The position numbers and the translations under genes are program-made. From Xanthoparmelia taractica (taxonomy: Eukaryota; Ascomycota; Lecanoromycetes; Lecanorales; Parmeliaceae), in assembly GCA_033085395.1 (NCBI GenBank), contig JANQBS010000125.1, positions 1 to 64,000 on the forward strand: a stretch of DNA of 64,000 nt, in the 5' to 3' direction. Shown piece after piece: positions 43,331 through 55,500 of the stretch. Under the pieces are notes generated by a model, which saw only the letters and a list, made by a program, of their open reading frames with translations, was not told the DNA's origin and ran no database searches. Within the stretch, counting starts at the first letter, position 1. Each line of letters opens with the position of its first letter.

Positions 43331-46300
43331 AAAGCAGCGACCTATTAGGTCTCTACTACTAATAAAAATACTAAGTATAACGAAGCTCAAAGTTCGGATT
43401 ATCAGAAAGAAAATATTAATATTAAACACTCTTACTTTGCAGGCGAAGACCAGTATAGAAATAAGATATATTACGCTAATTCTAAATACAATCCTAAGCT
43501 TTCTACACAGTTAAATAATAATTAGTTTACTAGCTTTATGAAAATCGAAATCTACTATCGAAACTATTAGGAATTCTTCTCATTCAAGATCAAATTACAT
43601 AAGTATTTACGTGTTTATTCCGAGAAGCACGTTTATGCCAACGAAGCAGCGTTGATAAAATCTTCTAACTCTAAGAAGTAATTTATAAAGTCTTCTAATT
43701 CTTCTAACTCTGAGAAGTAACTTATAAAGCCTTCTAACTCTTTTAACTCCGCTAATAAAAATCTAAAAATTATTAAATCCATCGCTTCTAATTAGGATTT
43801 GGAAAATAAGTTTACTTTTCGAATTTAAACTTACGTTATAATTGAAGTTAAACTCGATCTTGATAAATAAGAGAATAAGATCTGTGCTAATATCGAATAT
43901 AATGTGAGTTTGATAGATAAATTATAATATTCTCAATAGTGTCCAAATATAGTTATCTTTAAAATAATAATATCTTTACGAGTGCGTGAGATTGATACTT
44001 CTAAACACGAGACTTTGAAGTATATTATATAAGATATCTATCTTTCTGAAATTAATAACTAAGGTCGAAAAGTGCTTATATATCTACGCAGGAAATTGCA
44101 TATTATCGATAATTTGCGTGTTTAAATGCTTATTAAAAATAATATTATTAAGCTCGAAGAGATCGTTATTGATGTAATTAATAAGAAAGTAAGAATTAAT
44201 AGCTATAGCACTACGATTAATATTACTGCTTAATCTAGAGACGAGTTTATTCGGAGAAAGGTCTATATTAAATTATCTATTTTCGTGCCTTCGCATAGCG
44301 AGATGATTCTATCAACCAAAGAAATTAATCTATTTAATAATCGTAATTTCTTATTTAAGCTAGTAATATAAACGAATTTAATAATATTCGCTTATTTAAT
44401 TAATTATACGATAACTGAAATTTAAATTCGAAATAAGTCTAATATATCTATTTAAATCTCAAGAAAGTTGAAGCTTGAAAATATTATCGAAATAAACTAC
44501 AAAAATTGCTTTTAAATTAATATCGAACCTAAATTCGCCTTAAAGATAATTATAAATTCAAGTATAGACTTAAGCTTAAATTAATTAACTTTCTTATTAG
44601 CTAAAGAAACTAAACTATTAAATAAAGTTATAATTTTTGGGGATATACAAGCTAGAACTATATTGGTCAATCTAATTAACGAATTCTTAGAGATCTAATA
44701 AGATATAGACTTTATTAAAGTGTTGAAAGAAGAATAAATAAAGCTTTTATTAAGGGATAATTAATAAATTAAGATTAATAAGAAAGTTAAAATCTATCTC
44801 TTAAGCGTACGAGATCGAGAAGTAATCGATAAAGTCTTTAATAAGCTACACGAATAGGGAAGACTTGAATAAATTAAAGATTCTATATTCTTCTTCTACT
44901 CGATATTCGTTATATGGAAAATATTACTTAATAGTACTATTAAGAAAAGATTGGTGATTAATATCCGGGATTTAAATAACTTACTACTTCGAGATATATA
45001 TTTAGTACCTCTTTAATAGGATGTGATTGAGATGTTAGCTAATTGTAATTTTATTTTAATAATCGATACTACGTCGTTTTTCTATTAATAGCGAATATAT
45101 TTAAACTATCGCTATATATAGATCGTTATAAGTCACAGAGATTAGAAAACCTTTAATGTTTCAATTATGGGTTATATAAATTCGATTATCTATATTCAAC
45201 GTCAAATTAATAAGATCTTATAATATATTTTTAACGCAAAGGCTTACGTTAATAATGTGATTATGAATATTAGAATATTTCAACAGCACTTATAAGATCT
45301 TCGTTAGCTATTTAAGCATTTCGTAAGATTTAATATTACTATTTCTTCTATAAAAGTCTTTTTAAGATATTTAAACGTTAACTTATTAAATAGAAAAGTT
45401 AATTCTTTCGACTTAATTTTATTAGAAGATAAGCTCAAAGCTATCTCGAACTTATAATATCTTAGCATCTTAAAAAAACTCGAATACTACTTGAGATTAA
45501 TCGGCTACTTGCGTTAGTACGTTTATTTTTATATATAATCAATATAGCCCTTATAGAAGCTTAAAACATTATTTCTTAAAGAAGCATCGAACTCTAAACG
45601 TTAGCGGAAATAACACTCTTCTAGAATAAGGCTATTTATAGCTTTAGAGAAGTAATTAACTTCTTTCTAGCTTCTTTAAAAAGCACTATTCCAGCCAACG
45701 ATTCTAATGCATTTTAATAATACTCGAATATTATAAATTAACTTGAATGCCTTAAAGGAGTTTAATTTCGAGGCGATAGTCTTTTATATTAAGTCAAATA
45801 TTTATATCAAATTAAATATATATAATAGTAAATGACTCTCTCGTGTAGAAACGAAGTCTATTCTTTTTCTATTAAGACTTTTAACTATAGTAGAAAGAAA
45901 TTACTAGCCTATGGAATTGAAGATTGCTAATCTTATTTAATGTCTAAAGAAAATAAGATATATAATCGAATCTTTAAAGTATTCTATGAGAATATAGATC
46001 GATTATTCTATTATTATTAATATTATGAAGCAAAATTCGATTATTTCAATCACATTAATAATGCGAATAAACGTTCGTTTAATTCGGGCTGCTTAATTCT
46101 TAAGATAATTTAATCTAATTATCTCTCATAAACCTAATAAAAAACACATTATACCTAATACTCTATTAAGGCTTGCAAGTCTAAACAAGAATAATTCGCT
46201 ATCTTATTATTATTCGAAGTTGAATACTCTCTATACCGTAAGCTTAATAGAAATAAATACTTTATTTTATAAGAAATGCATTTAAGACTATTAAGAAGAT

Positions 46301-47860
46301 GATTATTAGAAAAGAATTTCTATATAGCTCGATATTAATAATAATCTGACTAGCGAGAATATAGCTTCTTTGCCTTTCGTGCGGGAAAAGCATCTCCTAG
46401 CTATTAATGCTAATCCCTATTTTTCGCCTCGGCCGAAAGAAAAATCAGGAGAAGAATAGCTAGAGTAGCAAACTTGGCCGGAAAGGGATTAACAGTAAGA
46501 GCAATAGCTTCACCGAGATCTCATCTTTCATATTAATAGAATCACGAGTCAATAACGATTTTATATTCTCTCTTTACTAATAAAGAATATTCTCACTTTG
46601 ACACATAAGAAAGAGTATCCTGGCTTTTAGAGATGCTACGAAATCGTTACTGCGTTCTAATATATTTATAAAATCATAAAGCACTTACGAGACTTTATTC
46701 GCTATTACTCGAAGTGTTTAGTGCTATAGATAAGAAGGCACGCACCTTACGATAGTTTACAATTAATCTTATATCCGCCCATGCCTTTTCATATTCTAAT
46801 TATTAACTTTATTTTAATATTATCTTTATCAAATTATAAATTAAATTATATTATATCTATTATTTGTAAGTTTATAAAAGTTATTTAATTAATTTCTAAT
46901 AAGTTAACTTAAAAAGTATTTGATTAAGTAAAAGTACTATTAAATCGATTTGATATTATTAATTAAGGAATCTTAAAAGCTATTATTAGCGATCGAGATA
47001 GAAAATTTCTCTTAAAGCTTTAGAAATCGCTTTTTAAACTATTAAAGATTTCTCTACTTTATTTAATAGTCTATTATTCGTAGATTAATAATATAAGCGA
47101 ACGCACTAATTAGACTGCTGAGATAGCTTTAAGATACTTCGTATATACCCTTAATAAGCCTTCTTTATAATCGAAAGTGCTATTACGAATATAGATCTTC
47201 TTAAATAACTCCGCCTCTTCTAGGATTACGCCGAGCGAAGTAATCTATAATTTTACTTCAAATAGATCTTTGGATTTGCTTCGTTTACTAGCTAAAATCG
47301 ATTACGTCTTTATATGAATTACAATCAAAGATATCATCGATTTTATTTAGATGTTTAATAAATTCCACTACGATAGAAAGTATTAATTAATATTTCTTAG
47401 GGTGAAAGAATAAGCACTTCTCCGATTACATAAAGGCTATAAGATTCTCTCTATTCTTAATATTTTTAATAAGCTAATATAATAATATATTGATTCTTTT
47501 TAGGTAATAAATAGGATAGATAGACTCGCCTATAGACTTATTATTTCTATAGAATAAAGAGTCTATTCTATTTTTACGATAGTATAATTAAAGTCTTATT
47601 CTACGTTAGAGAACGATTCTTTTTAACGCTCTCGATCTTAATATATCTCGCCTATTTCTATTAATAATAATAATACGATTAATTTAGAAATTGAATAACT
47701 TCTTAATAAACGAATTATTAAGAAGGAATATAATTTGACTATAGAATATCTGGTGAGATAAAAGAAATATAATCCTAAATATGATTAGTGATATAATATT
47801 AAGGATCTTAATGATGTCTCTAAGTTAATAAAGGAATATAAGGAGGAAGTAGCTAGAATT
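43331..47860 (+). pseudogene. Gypsy-C3 pol remnant with chromodomain
   Basis: Plus strand. Retropepsin-like segment about 43880-44260 (YLRRKLHIIDNLRV, NNIIKLEEIVIDVINKKVRINS). Reverse transcriptase about 44850-45480 with FILIIDTTSFFY and AYVNNVIM, where the catalytic V-D-D is V-N-N (45245-45256). RNase H about 45720-46250. Integrase about 46640-47300: a zinc-finger-like HLRDFIRYYSKC, then DRDRKFLL, then NISERTN.TAEIALRYF. The C-terminus at 47679-47790 reads NLEIE, LLNKRIIKKEYNLTIEYLVR, KKYNPKYD, a chromodomain-like module. A few TAA and TAG stops break each domain. Confidence 0.87.
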
Positions 47861-48378
47861 CGAGCTGTTATATCTACGCCTATATCTACACCTACTTCTG
47901 TAATCGTATCTCCGCCTTTTTAGCCAAACTTACCCGCAAAAAGGAGAGATCGTCTCAGAAAGCATGATGTCGCTATATTATTAATGCCTTTGTGAACAAA
48001 GTGAGAAGCATCAAACACACTTAATATCATAGCAACACTACATCTACTCACCTCACCGCTATATTTAAACGTTTAACGAGTATTATCGATCGAGAAATAA
48101 CTCTCCTCTACTCGATAACGTTTATATAATTATTGAAGAAGGGTAACAATACATGTTTTGTGGCTATTGCTATTAATTAATACTCGATGTTTATATATTA
48201 ACTAATATTCTAACTAACATTCTAACTATATGATTTAGCCGTCGAAAAGACCTTATTATCACTAACTTTCCATCAATTTCAGTATACTACCACCAACGGA
48301 TTCGCTTAATTAATAAGGTTTTTCTACATGTATATAGCAAGCGAGATCGCTCGCTTTTTCTTCTATTTCGATGGATAC

Positions 48379-48548
48379 TATCACGAAATCGCACTTGCCA
48401 AGCCAATTTGTCAAGCCAATCGAGATCGGCTAAGGCAAGTGCTTGGCTAAGAGAAAGTGCTTAGCTGGCCCTGACTTAGATAGAATTTTCCAACTTAGAA
48501 TAATCAAGAATTAGACACACACTAAATACACCCCTATTTGCTGTTACA
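48379..48548 (+). repeat. Gypsy-C3 3' LTR
   Basis: 170 bp; it begins TATCACG (TGTCACG in the 5' LTR) and ends GTTACA, followed by the target duplicate CTATA. No clear polypurine tract precedes it. Confidence 0.92.
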
Positions 48549-48553
48549 CTATA

Positions 48554-49650
48554 AGTTACTTTAAATCAAATAGTTCTTCGAAATAGAGCTTTTCGCGAAA
48601 ACTATTTAGTAATAAAAAAAGATAATACGTATATTCGAAAAAGACTATATCTAAAAAGAGATTAAAAATAAATAATTCTTAAAATCTCGATTAAGAAAGA
48701 ATAATAAATATTAAGATCTTTAAAACTCGATAGCTATAATAGTATCTTAAAATTAGAGAAAAACGATATACGCAAAAGCTAAGAAAGATTATCGAAGTCT
48801 AGAGAGATATAATTTAAAATAAGATATAATCTTATTATTAAATAATTATTTTAGAAATATTAAGAATTTTAATTTAAAAAGATAATCTATAACTCGATAA
48901 ATAAACTCTCTATATAACTCTCGTTAATACTAAAGCTTAGTTCTTATATAACTACGAATAGAGAAGATTAAGCTAGAATAGTTTCTATATTTATATAGGG
49001 TTCTAGATATATAAATAGCTAGCTATCTATACGACTAAAGATATAAGATAATAAATATATCTTTATATTTTATCTTATATTTTAGAATCGATAATAAAAG
49101 CTAATTAAAGCGACGAAAATAAATAATTTATATAAAATATTTATTATCTCTAAGAGAGCTAAGATCGCTATTAAGTAGCTAATATAAATAAATCTTTTAG
49201 AATAATACTCGCTAGCGAGCGAGTAGCTCTATAAAAAATAAAGTTTATTATAATCTATAAATCTCTTTCTTATATTCTTATCGTAGAAACTCTTTTAATA
49301 TATATTTTAGCTACTTAATTTCGAAGCCCTTAAAAGAATATTAAAGTATATATACTTAATATTTTTATCGCGAAGAATAATAAGAGTTTTCACTCTATAG
49401 CGATAATTTTAGTAAAGATTTCTCTTATTATAATTATCTAGATATAGCTCGTAATTACTCTTTATAGCTTGAGTAGATATATATATAATTAATTAAGCTA
49501 TTATAATTTTATAAAATCTAATTAATTAGTATAACGTATTTTATAAAGCGTATATAGATTAAGAACTAATTACTATTCGTCTTAATTTCCGATATTCTAA
49601 ATTTATCGAAGTAATATAATTATCGACTCGCTATTTAAATTTTCAAGTAC
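48554..49650 (+). pseudogene. LINE remnant, continuation after Gypsy-C3
   Basis: Joins to 40851 when Gypsy-C3 and one CTATA are removed. It should hold the region after reverse transcriptase of the Tad-like LINE. Individual domains are not recognised; the assignment rests on continuity. Confidence 0.5.
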
Positions 49651-51311
49651 TAATAATAAACGAAATCGAAAGAATAGTAGAATTATAGTAGATAATAGAC
49701 GAGAAGACGTTTAAAAGATAAAAATTAATTATCGAGAATTAGACGAGAGACGAATAGCTACTTGAATAGCTTTATAGAATAAATAATAATTACGATAATA
49801 GTAGAAAATAGAGTAAAAAAGTCTTATCGAAATATAAGATAATATTATAATTAATCGCGTCGAATAAGAAGAAAAACGCGAAGAAGCGATTATTTAATAA
49901 AAGAAGTAAGATTAACGAAATATATATTATATAATAATCTAAACGCGAAAATATATGAGATATATAGAAGCGCGTTAATTTAAATAAAGTATAGTCTTTA
50001 AAAGCTATAAAAAGAGAAATAAAAATAAGAGTAAAAAAAGCGATTCGAATAAAAGATACTCGACTTTTAATAAGTAGTGAAAGCGATCTATTAGAGAATA
50101 AAGTCTTTTTAATAAGAAATTAAAGTTATAGAAATTTATTTAAAAAGAATATTAATTATATTATATTCTTCTCGTTTTCGTTCTCGTAAATTCTTAATTA
50201 ATACTCTAATAAAATAAGAAGATTAAGATAATTTCTAATTAAGATTTATAATAAGTAGGAGAATAAGTCGTTAATTAAAAAGAATAATAATATATTAATA
50301 AAAGCGCTAAAAAGCGCGACTTATATATAAACGAAATGAGTTATCGCGATAGATAGATTATATAATGAAAATCTATTAATATAAATAATAATAGAAGAAA
50401 TAAGAGAGAGATTAAAGCGAGGTATTATATAAATAACATATACTATTAAATTAGTAAGAGTAATTAGAAAATTATTTGTTATAGTAATATATAAATTAAG
50501 AATAAATATATTTTTAAAAAAAATTAGATAGCGATTAAAAAGAAGATTAAAAAAAATTAGAGATTATATTTAGAACTCGATATAATATTAATACGTTAGA
50601 TCGAGAAAGCTTATTAATTAAAGAATAAAGAAGAGAAAAAGCGCTATTTATCGCTAATAATATATATCGCTAATTCTAATATAACTAACAAATTAATAAA
50701 GAATAGAGTAATTAAGAATAGCGAGATAAAGAGAGTTAAACGATTCGATTAAAGAGTCTTCTTAATCTAATACTTTAAGTGTTAGAAATATAAATATATA
50801 TCTCGCTTATATAGAAACCCGATTAGATATATAGAATATAAATAGTTATATAATATCTAGAATTATAATAAACTAATCTTAATAGCTTCTAAGACGTACG
50901 CGATATATAAAGTAATAGATTATTTAATATATAATAAAAATTATTTATTTAAGATTAAAAAGAGATAGAGAATTATTTAAAGAATAAATTATAAAGCTCT
51001 ATTTTATAATCATTTAAGAATAATAAATAAATTGTTTATTATAAATAAAGAAGAATATATTCTAATAATATTAAAAAAGAGAAAAGTAATAAGTTTAATA
51101 TAATTATTTAGCGTAATTATTTAAATTAATAATATATTATAAATATTATATCGTAGAGATAAATTCTGGCTAGCGCTATCTTTTAAGATTATAAGTTAAT
51201 CGATTATTATAATCATCGCTATCGTAATAATAGAGATAGTAAATATTAATATATAAAATACTTTTATAGAAACTCTATAATAGATTATTTAATATTAAGA
51301 ATTATATAATA
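49651..51311 (+). pseudogene. LINE ORF1-like zinc-knuckle remnant
   Basis: At 50771-50870 the plus strand reads Y-F-K-C-stop-K-Y-K-Y-I-S-R-L-Y-R-N-P-I-R-Y-I-E-Y. That is C-F-K-C-x4-H-x4-C followed by the start of a second knuckle, with most Cys and His changed to Tyr. The double-knuckle pattern with a CRNP-like linker is typical of the gag-like ORF1 of Tad/I-type LINEs. Since it lies downstream of the RT remnant, it is probably the 5' part of a second LINE copy. It is cut at 51312 by the Copia-B LTR. Confidence 0.5.
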
Positions 51312-51455
51312 TATTAAAATTTAAGTCGCGTGCTTAAGTGATACGTCAAGGCTTGGCAAACGCTAAGTTACGTAATCATATCTAGTTAGATTATACTTAC
51401 CTATTATAGCACACTTAAAATAATATAATTAAGTGTTCTATCTTATATTTTAATA
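51312..51455 (+). repeat. Copia-B copy 1 5' LTR
   Basis: 144 bp, matching 51617-51760 and 58123-58287 on the opposite strand. It is strongly mutated, for example TATTAAAATT where copy 2 has TGTTGAAAGT. The primer site GATTACAAGCTTGGG follows. Confidence 0.88.
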
Positions 51456-51616
51456 GATTACAAGCTTGGGATTTATTTAATTAACTATTATAGTATAGTA
51501 TAATCTTTCTCTCTATTGTATTATAACTATAGCTATCTTTAGAAGCTTCGTCGAGTATGGATACCTTATCGCAATAAAGATATAGATTATAGAAGACACT
51601 ACGATGCATCTCGAAG
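51312..51616 (+). mobile_element. Copia-B copy 1, 5' end (interrupted)
   Basis: LTR (51312-51455), primer-binding site (from 51456) and leader on the plus strand, up to the target duplicate CGAAG (51612-51616). It continues at 58293. The same leader occurs in inverse orientation inside Copia-B copy 2 (57980-58122). Confidence 0.88.
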
Positions 51617-51760
51617 TGTTAAAATATGAGGTAGAACACTTAGTTATATTGTTCTAAGTGTGCTATGGAAGGTAAGTGCGATCTATCTAAGTGAGATCAC
51701 GTGACTTGGCGTTTGCCAAGTCTTAATATATTACGTAAGCACGCGACTTAACTTTTAATA
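51617..51760 (-). repeat. Copia-B copy 2 3' LTR
   Basis: 144 bp. It contains CACGTG within ATCACGTGACTTGGC (about 51696). It ends with TAACA-type sequence next to CGAAG. Confidence 0.9.
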
Positions 51761-51779
51761 CTTCTCTTCGCACGCTATC

Positions 51780-54700
51780 GACTCTTTATTTAAAATACGA
51801 GATTCGAAGATCACGACTTAAACGTCGAATAGTTATTATAAAATTAATATATTTATATAAGAAGTAAACGTAGAATAGCAATAGTAAAAAGAATATATAT
51901 ATATATTTATCTTATTACCTTATATAAATTTTTTATTTTTTATTAAATAATAATTCTTATAGATAAGAATTTCTCGTTTAATAGATGCATACTAGATTCT
52001 CGTCGAAATACGATCGAAAGATATATATAAGAGTGGCAAGTGATCTAATTGAAAGATAAATCTACGACGTATATACGATCGACTATAAGATCCTTAGAGA
52101 TCGTTTAGAATCTTAATACTTAATAGTAATAATCAATTGTAATGTAGATTAGGGCGATGAGTCTTATAATATAGATCTATAAGGTGATAATATAACGATA
52201 GTACTTTTTTAATAGAAGCTTTTCTACTTTCGTAAATAGAGTTACGATCGATGTTCTAATTCGATTAGAGATTGAAATAACTCGAGTTTATTCTTATAAA
52301 GACTCTTAATAAATTTATTAATTATCTATTTATTAATTAATATATACTTAAGAATAATAATATCGACGATAACTTAGTTTCGCACGTAGTAATATTAAAT
52401 ATTAATATACTAATACGAGCATAAAATTAAAAACTCTTAATTAGCGTTATAATATCTTAATAATTATAATAAATAATAATCGCTTAGATATATTTAATAT
52501 TAAAATTAAGTTAATTTAGAAGTTCTCATAATTAGATTTATTTTTCGTAATCTAAGTTTAATCGATATATTTAATTTTATAAATTAAAAGAGTAATTATA
52601 GATTAACGCTGCGAAGATTAATTAATAATTATATTATCTATATTAAAGACGTATTTCGATATAAAATATTAAGTATTTTAATCTCTTGTTTAATTCGCGT
52701 CTATATAATTAATAAATAACTTTAAATCTTTTTTAAATATAAGCTATTAATTCTTAATATTATTAAAATATCGAAAGATTCGTTTAATAATCTTTTAATT
52801 AGATTTATTAGAGTTTAAATTGTATCGAGAGATTATTAAAATAGCGTATATAATACTAAGTTAAATATCTAATATAGCGTATATAAGAAATTCAATAGCG
52901 AACTAATAAATAAGTCGATTCTTTTCGATAATTACGAAGTTATTATTAATAATATAAAATTTATCGCTAATTATAGATATAAGAACTAGCGCTAAATTTA
53001 ATATATGGTACTTCTTTAGAAATTTCTTAATATAAATCTTTTATTTAAGATAAAGAATACGATTAACACGATTCTTAATAGTTAATATATCGAGATAATA
53101 GATATATAAACTTAAATTAGTTATCTTAAACTTCTTATTAAGCTTATTTTTAATAATTTAAATATTCTTCTTACTAATATTAATAAGAAGAATATCGTTT
53201 ATATAAGTAATAATAATAATAATAATATTAATAAATATTAAGAGATTAATAATATTAACAAATATTAAAAGATTAATAATATTAATAAATATTAAAAGAT
53301 TAATAACGATAGATCTAAAACTTAATTTCTTTAAGTAAATAGTTAAAGTATTATATTAAATTCTAGGCGATTACTTCAAATTATAAAATACTTTAATAAG
53401 CTTATATATCTTATATTCTTGATTTTTAATTATAAATTCGATAAATTAAAATATATAGATAATCTCTTAAACTTTATCGTATAAGAATACGATTTTAATA
53501 TTAATTTACTTAAGTTTTTAATTTAAAACGATAACTAATATAAAGATAACTTTATAACTTATAAATTTAATTATTAAGATAAAGATTTAGTTAAAATCGA
53601 TTTCTTCTCGTTATTCGAAATCTCGAATAACTTAACGCGCTTTATATTAAATAATCTCTCTTATAGATTTACTCTTAAATTTATATATTTAGCGATTATT
53701 TAAAATATATATATTTATAAGAAGATTTATTAAGATTTAACTTCGTCGCTTATAGTGAGCTCTTAATGTATCTTTATATATAAATTCGATATTATCTTCT
53801 TATATATACGAGATTTATAGAATTCTAAGAAATTAACTTTAATTAATAGCGCGAGAAAATCTAATAAGATATTTTATACGCTCTCTAAATATCGAATAAT
53901 TTAATAATTATTATTAAATTTATTTTATTTATTAAACGAGTTATTAATTAAGAGATTAATATTAATTATATTAAAAATAGAGGCGTAGAGATTATAAAAA
54001 AAGTATAATATTAATTATCTTAAATAATTCTTTTATTAGCTTCGAATCGATTACTTATATAGCGATTAATAAAATTATCTTTATTAATTTAATATTAATA
54101 ATATTTAAAAAATTAAAAATTTCTTCTTTAGCGATAATTATAAATCTTTATTTTTAACGCTTTTTCTCTAAAACTATAATAAAGAATAAAAATTATTCTT
54201 ATTTCTTAATAATTCTTCGCTTATAGCGATAATTAATAATTTAATATTAATAATAACTTCGTCGCTAGGTTAAAAGAAAGTAAATTTAAAAGAAATATTA
54301 TTAATTTATTTAATATTTATAATAATCTTAATCTTATTATTAAATATAAGTATATAATAAAATTTATTTTTATAGCTTAATAGCTAACTCTTAATAACGC
54401 GATTCTAATACTTATTTTAAATATAATTTCAAAGAATAACTTAATAATATTTAATCTATTCGATAATATAAAGATATAATATATCGAGTAAGAACTTAAT
54501 ATATATCTTATAGAAGATAATATCGCGTTCTATAATCGATTAAATATTTCTTAGAATATTAATAGCTTAAATAAATTTTAATTAATACTTTTATAAAAGA
54601 TCGCTCTATTTAAATATCGCGCTAACTTTATACTAAATAATAGCGTCGAGACGCTTAAATTTATTATTTATTTAAGCATTATCGAGAATAATATTTTTTT

Positions 54701-55500
54701 AAATAATATCTTTAGATATGTAAAAAGCTTTTATTTTATAATTATCGAATTTTATCTCGTAATTAAATCGTAGACGTATATATTAATAGTTATTATATTT
54801 TATATTATTAAGAAATATCTTAAAGATTATAAGATTTTTTTTATTAAATTTATTTAATAAGAGATAAATAATAAAGCGTAAAGTTTTATTATAAAGAAAG
54901 ATTATTATAAATTAATAATTATTATATAAGAACTCGAAGAGACTCTAAAGACTATTATAAATTAAGTTATTTTCGTGCTTGCTAGACTTAATATATTATT
55001 TATACGATATTTATTTAATATTAATTATGAAGTATAATTTATAGATATCGCTCGATAAGCAAATCGAAAGATTTATTTTAATATATATCTTAGCGAGTTT
55101 CTTAAGATTTTAAACACTTAAATAATTATAACGTAAATACTATATTTCTAACGCTTTGAGATTAATATTTACTTCGAATAAAGTTTTTAAAAATATTAAA
55201 TTAGACTTAATTAAGAGCTTATTATAAATAAAAATATTTTTATTAATAATTATTAATATTAAAGATATTCTTTCTCAAGTATTTAAGATATAAAAATAAT
55301 TTTTTATACGTCTAAAGAAGATTTATTCGCTATTAATAAAGAGATCGCTCGAAACGAAAGAGAGAAAGTAATCCTATTCTTTTATTTATCTCTCGAAGAT
55401 AAGATTATAATGATCGTTTAATATTAATTATATTTTTCAAAGAATTTATATATTTTTAATGTTATTAATCTTATATTTTAAATTAATATTATCGAAGTTA
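51780..55500 (-). pseudogene. Copia-B pol remnant (integrase, RT, RNase H)
   Basis: Minus strand. The reverse transcriptase motif at 53194-53205 reads Y-I-N-D followed by ILLI, where Copia has YVDD-ILL; the first Asp has become Asn, exactly as in Copia-A at 16015. Just upstream of the motif (53224-53304) the frame carries three tandem 27 bp units. Integrase should lie at about 54000-55500. Stops are dense and CpA and TpG almost absent. Confidence 0.75.
53224..53304 (-). repeat. 27 bp in-frame triplication before RT active site
   Basis: Units 53224-53250, 53251-53277 and 53278-53304 differ at only two positions (both transitions) and are nine codons long. Copia-A has no repeat at the equivalent place (about 15980-16012). 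A (TAA)n run adjoins at 53209-53228. Confidence 0.85.

Larger units (their letters stand above)
40857..48548 (+). mobile_element. Gypsy-C3, complete chromodomain LTR retrotransposon
   Basis: The 170 bp LTRs (40857-41026 and 48379-48548) run TGTCACGAAATCGC to GCTGTTACA and are flanked by the 5 bp duplication CTATA (40852-40856 and 48549-48553). A primer-binding site starts at 41030. Coding order on the plus strand is gag, protease, reverse transcriptase, RNase H, integrase, chromodomain. The sequence still has many CpA and TpG, so it is the least mutated large element here, yet stops remain in every domain. It serves as the template for reading the copies at 104-3298 and 29911-33600. Confidence 0.93.

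Noticed and set aside
38472..51311. A full Copia-A element starting at the 38472 LTR
   Set aside because: Only about 50 bp of leader matches; the following sequence is LINE reverse transcriptase and no Copia pol or 3' LTR follows.
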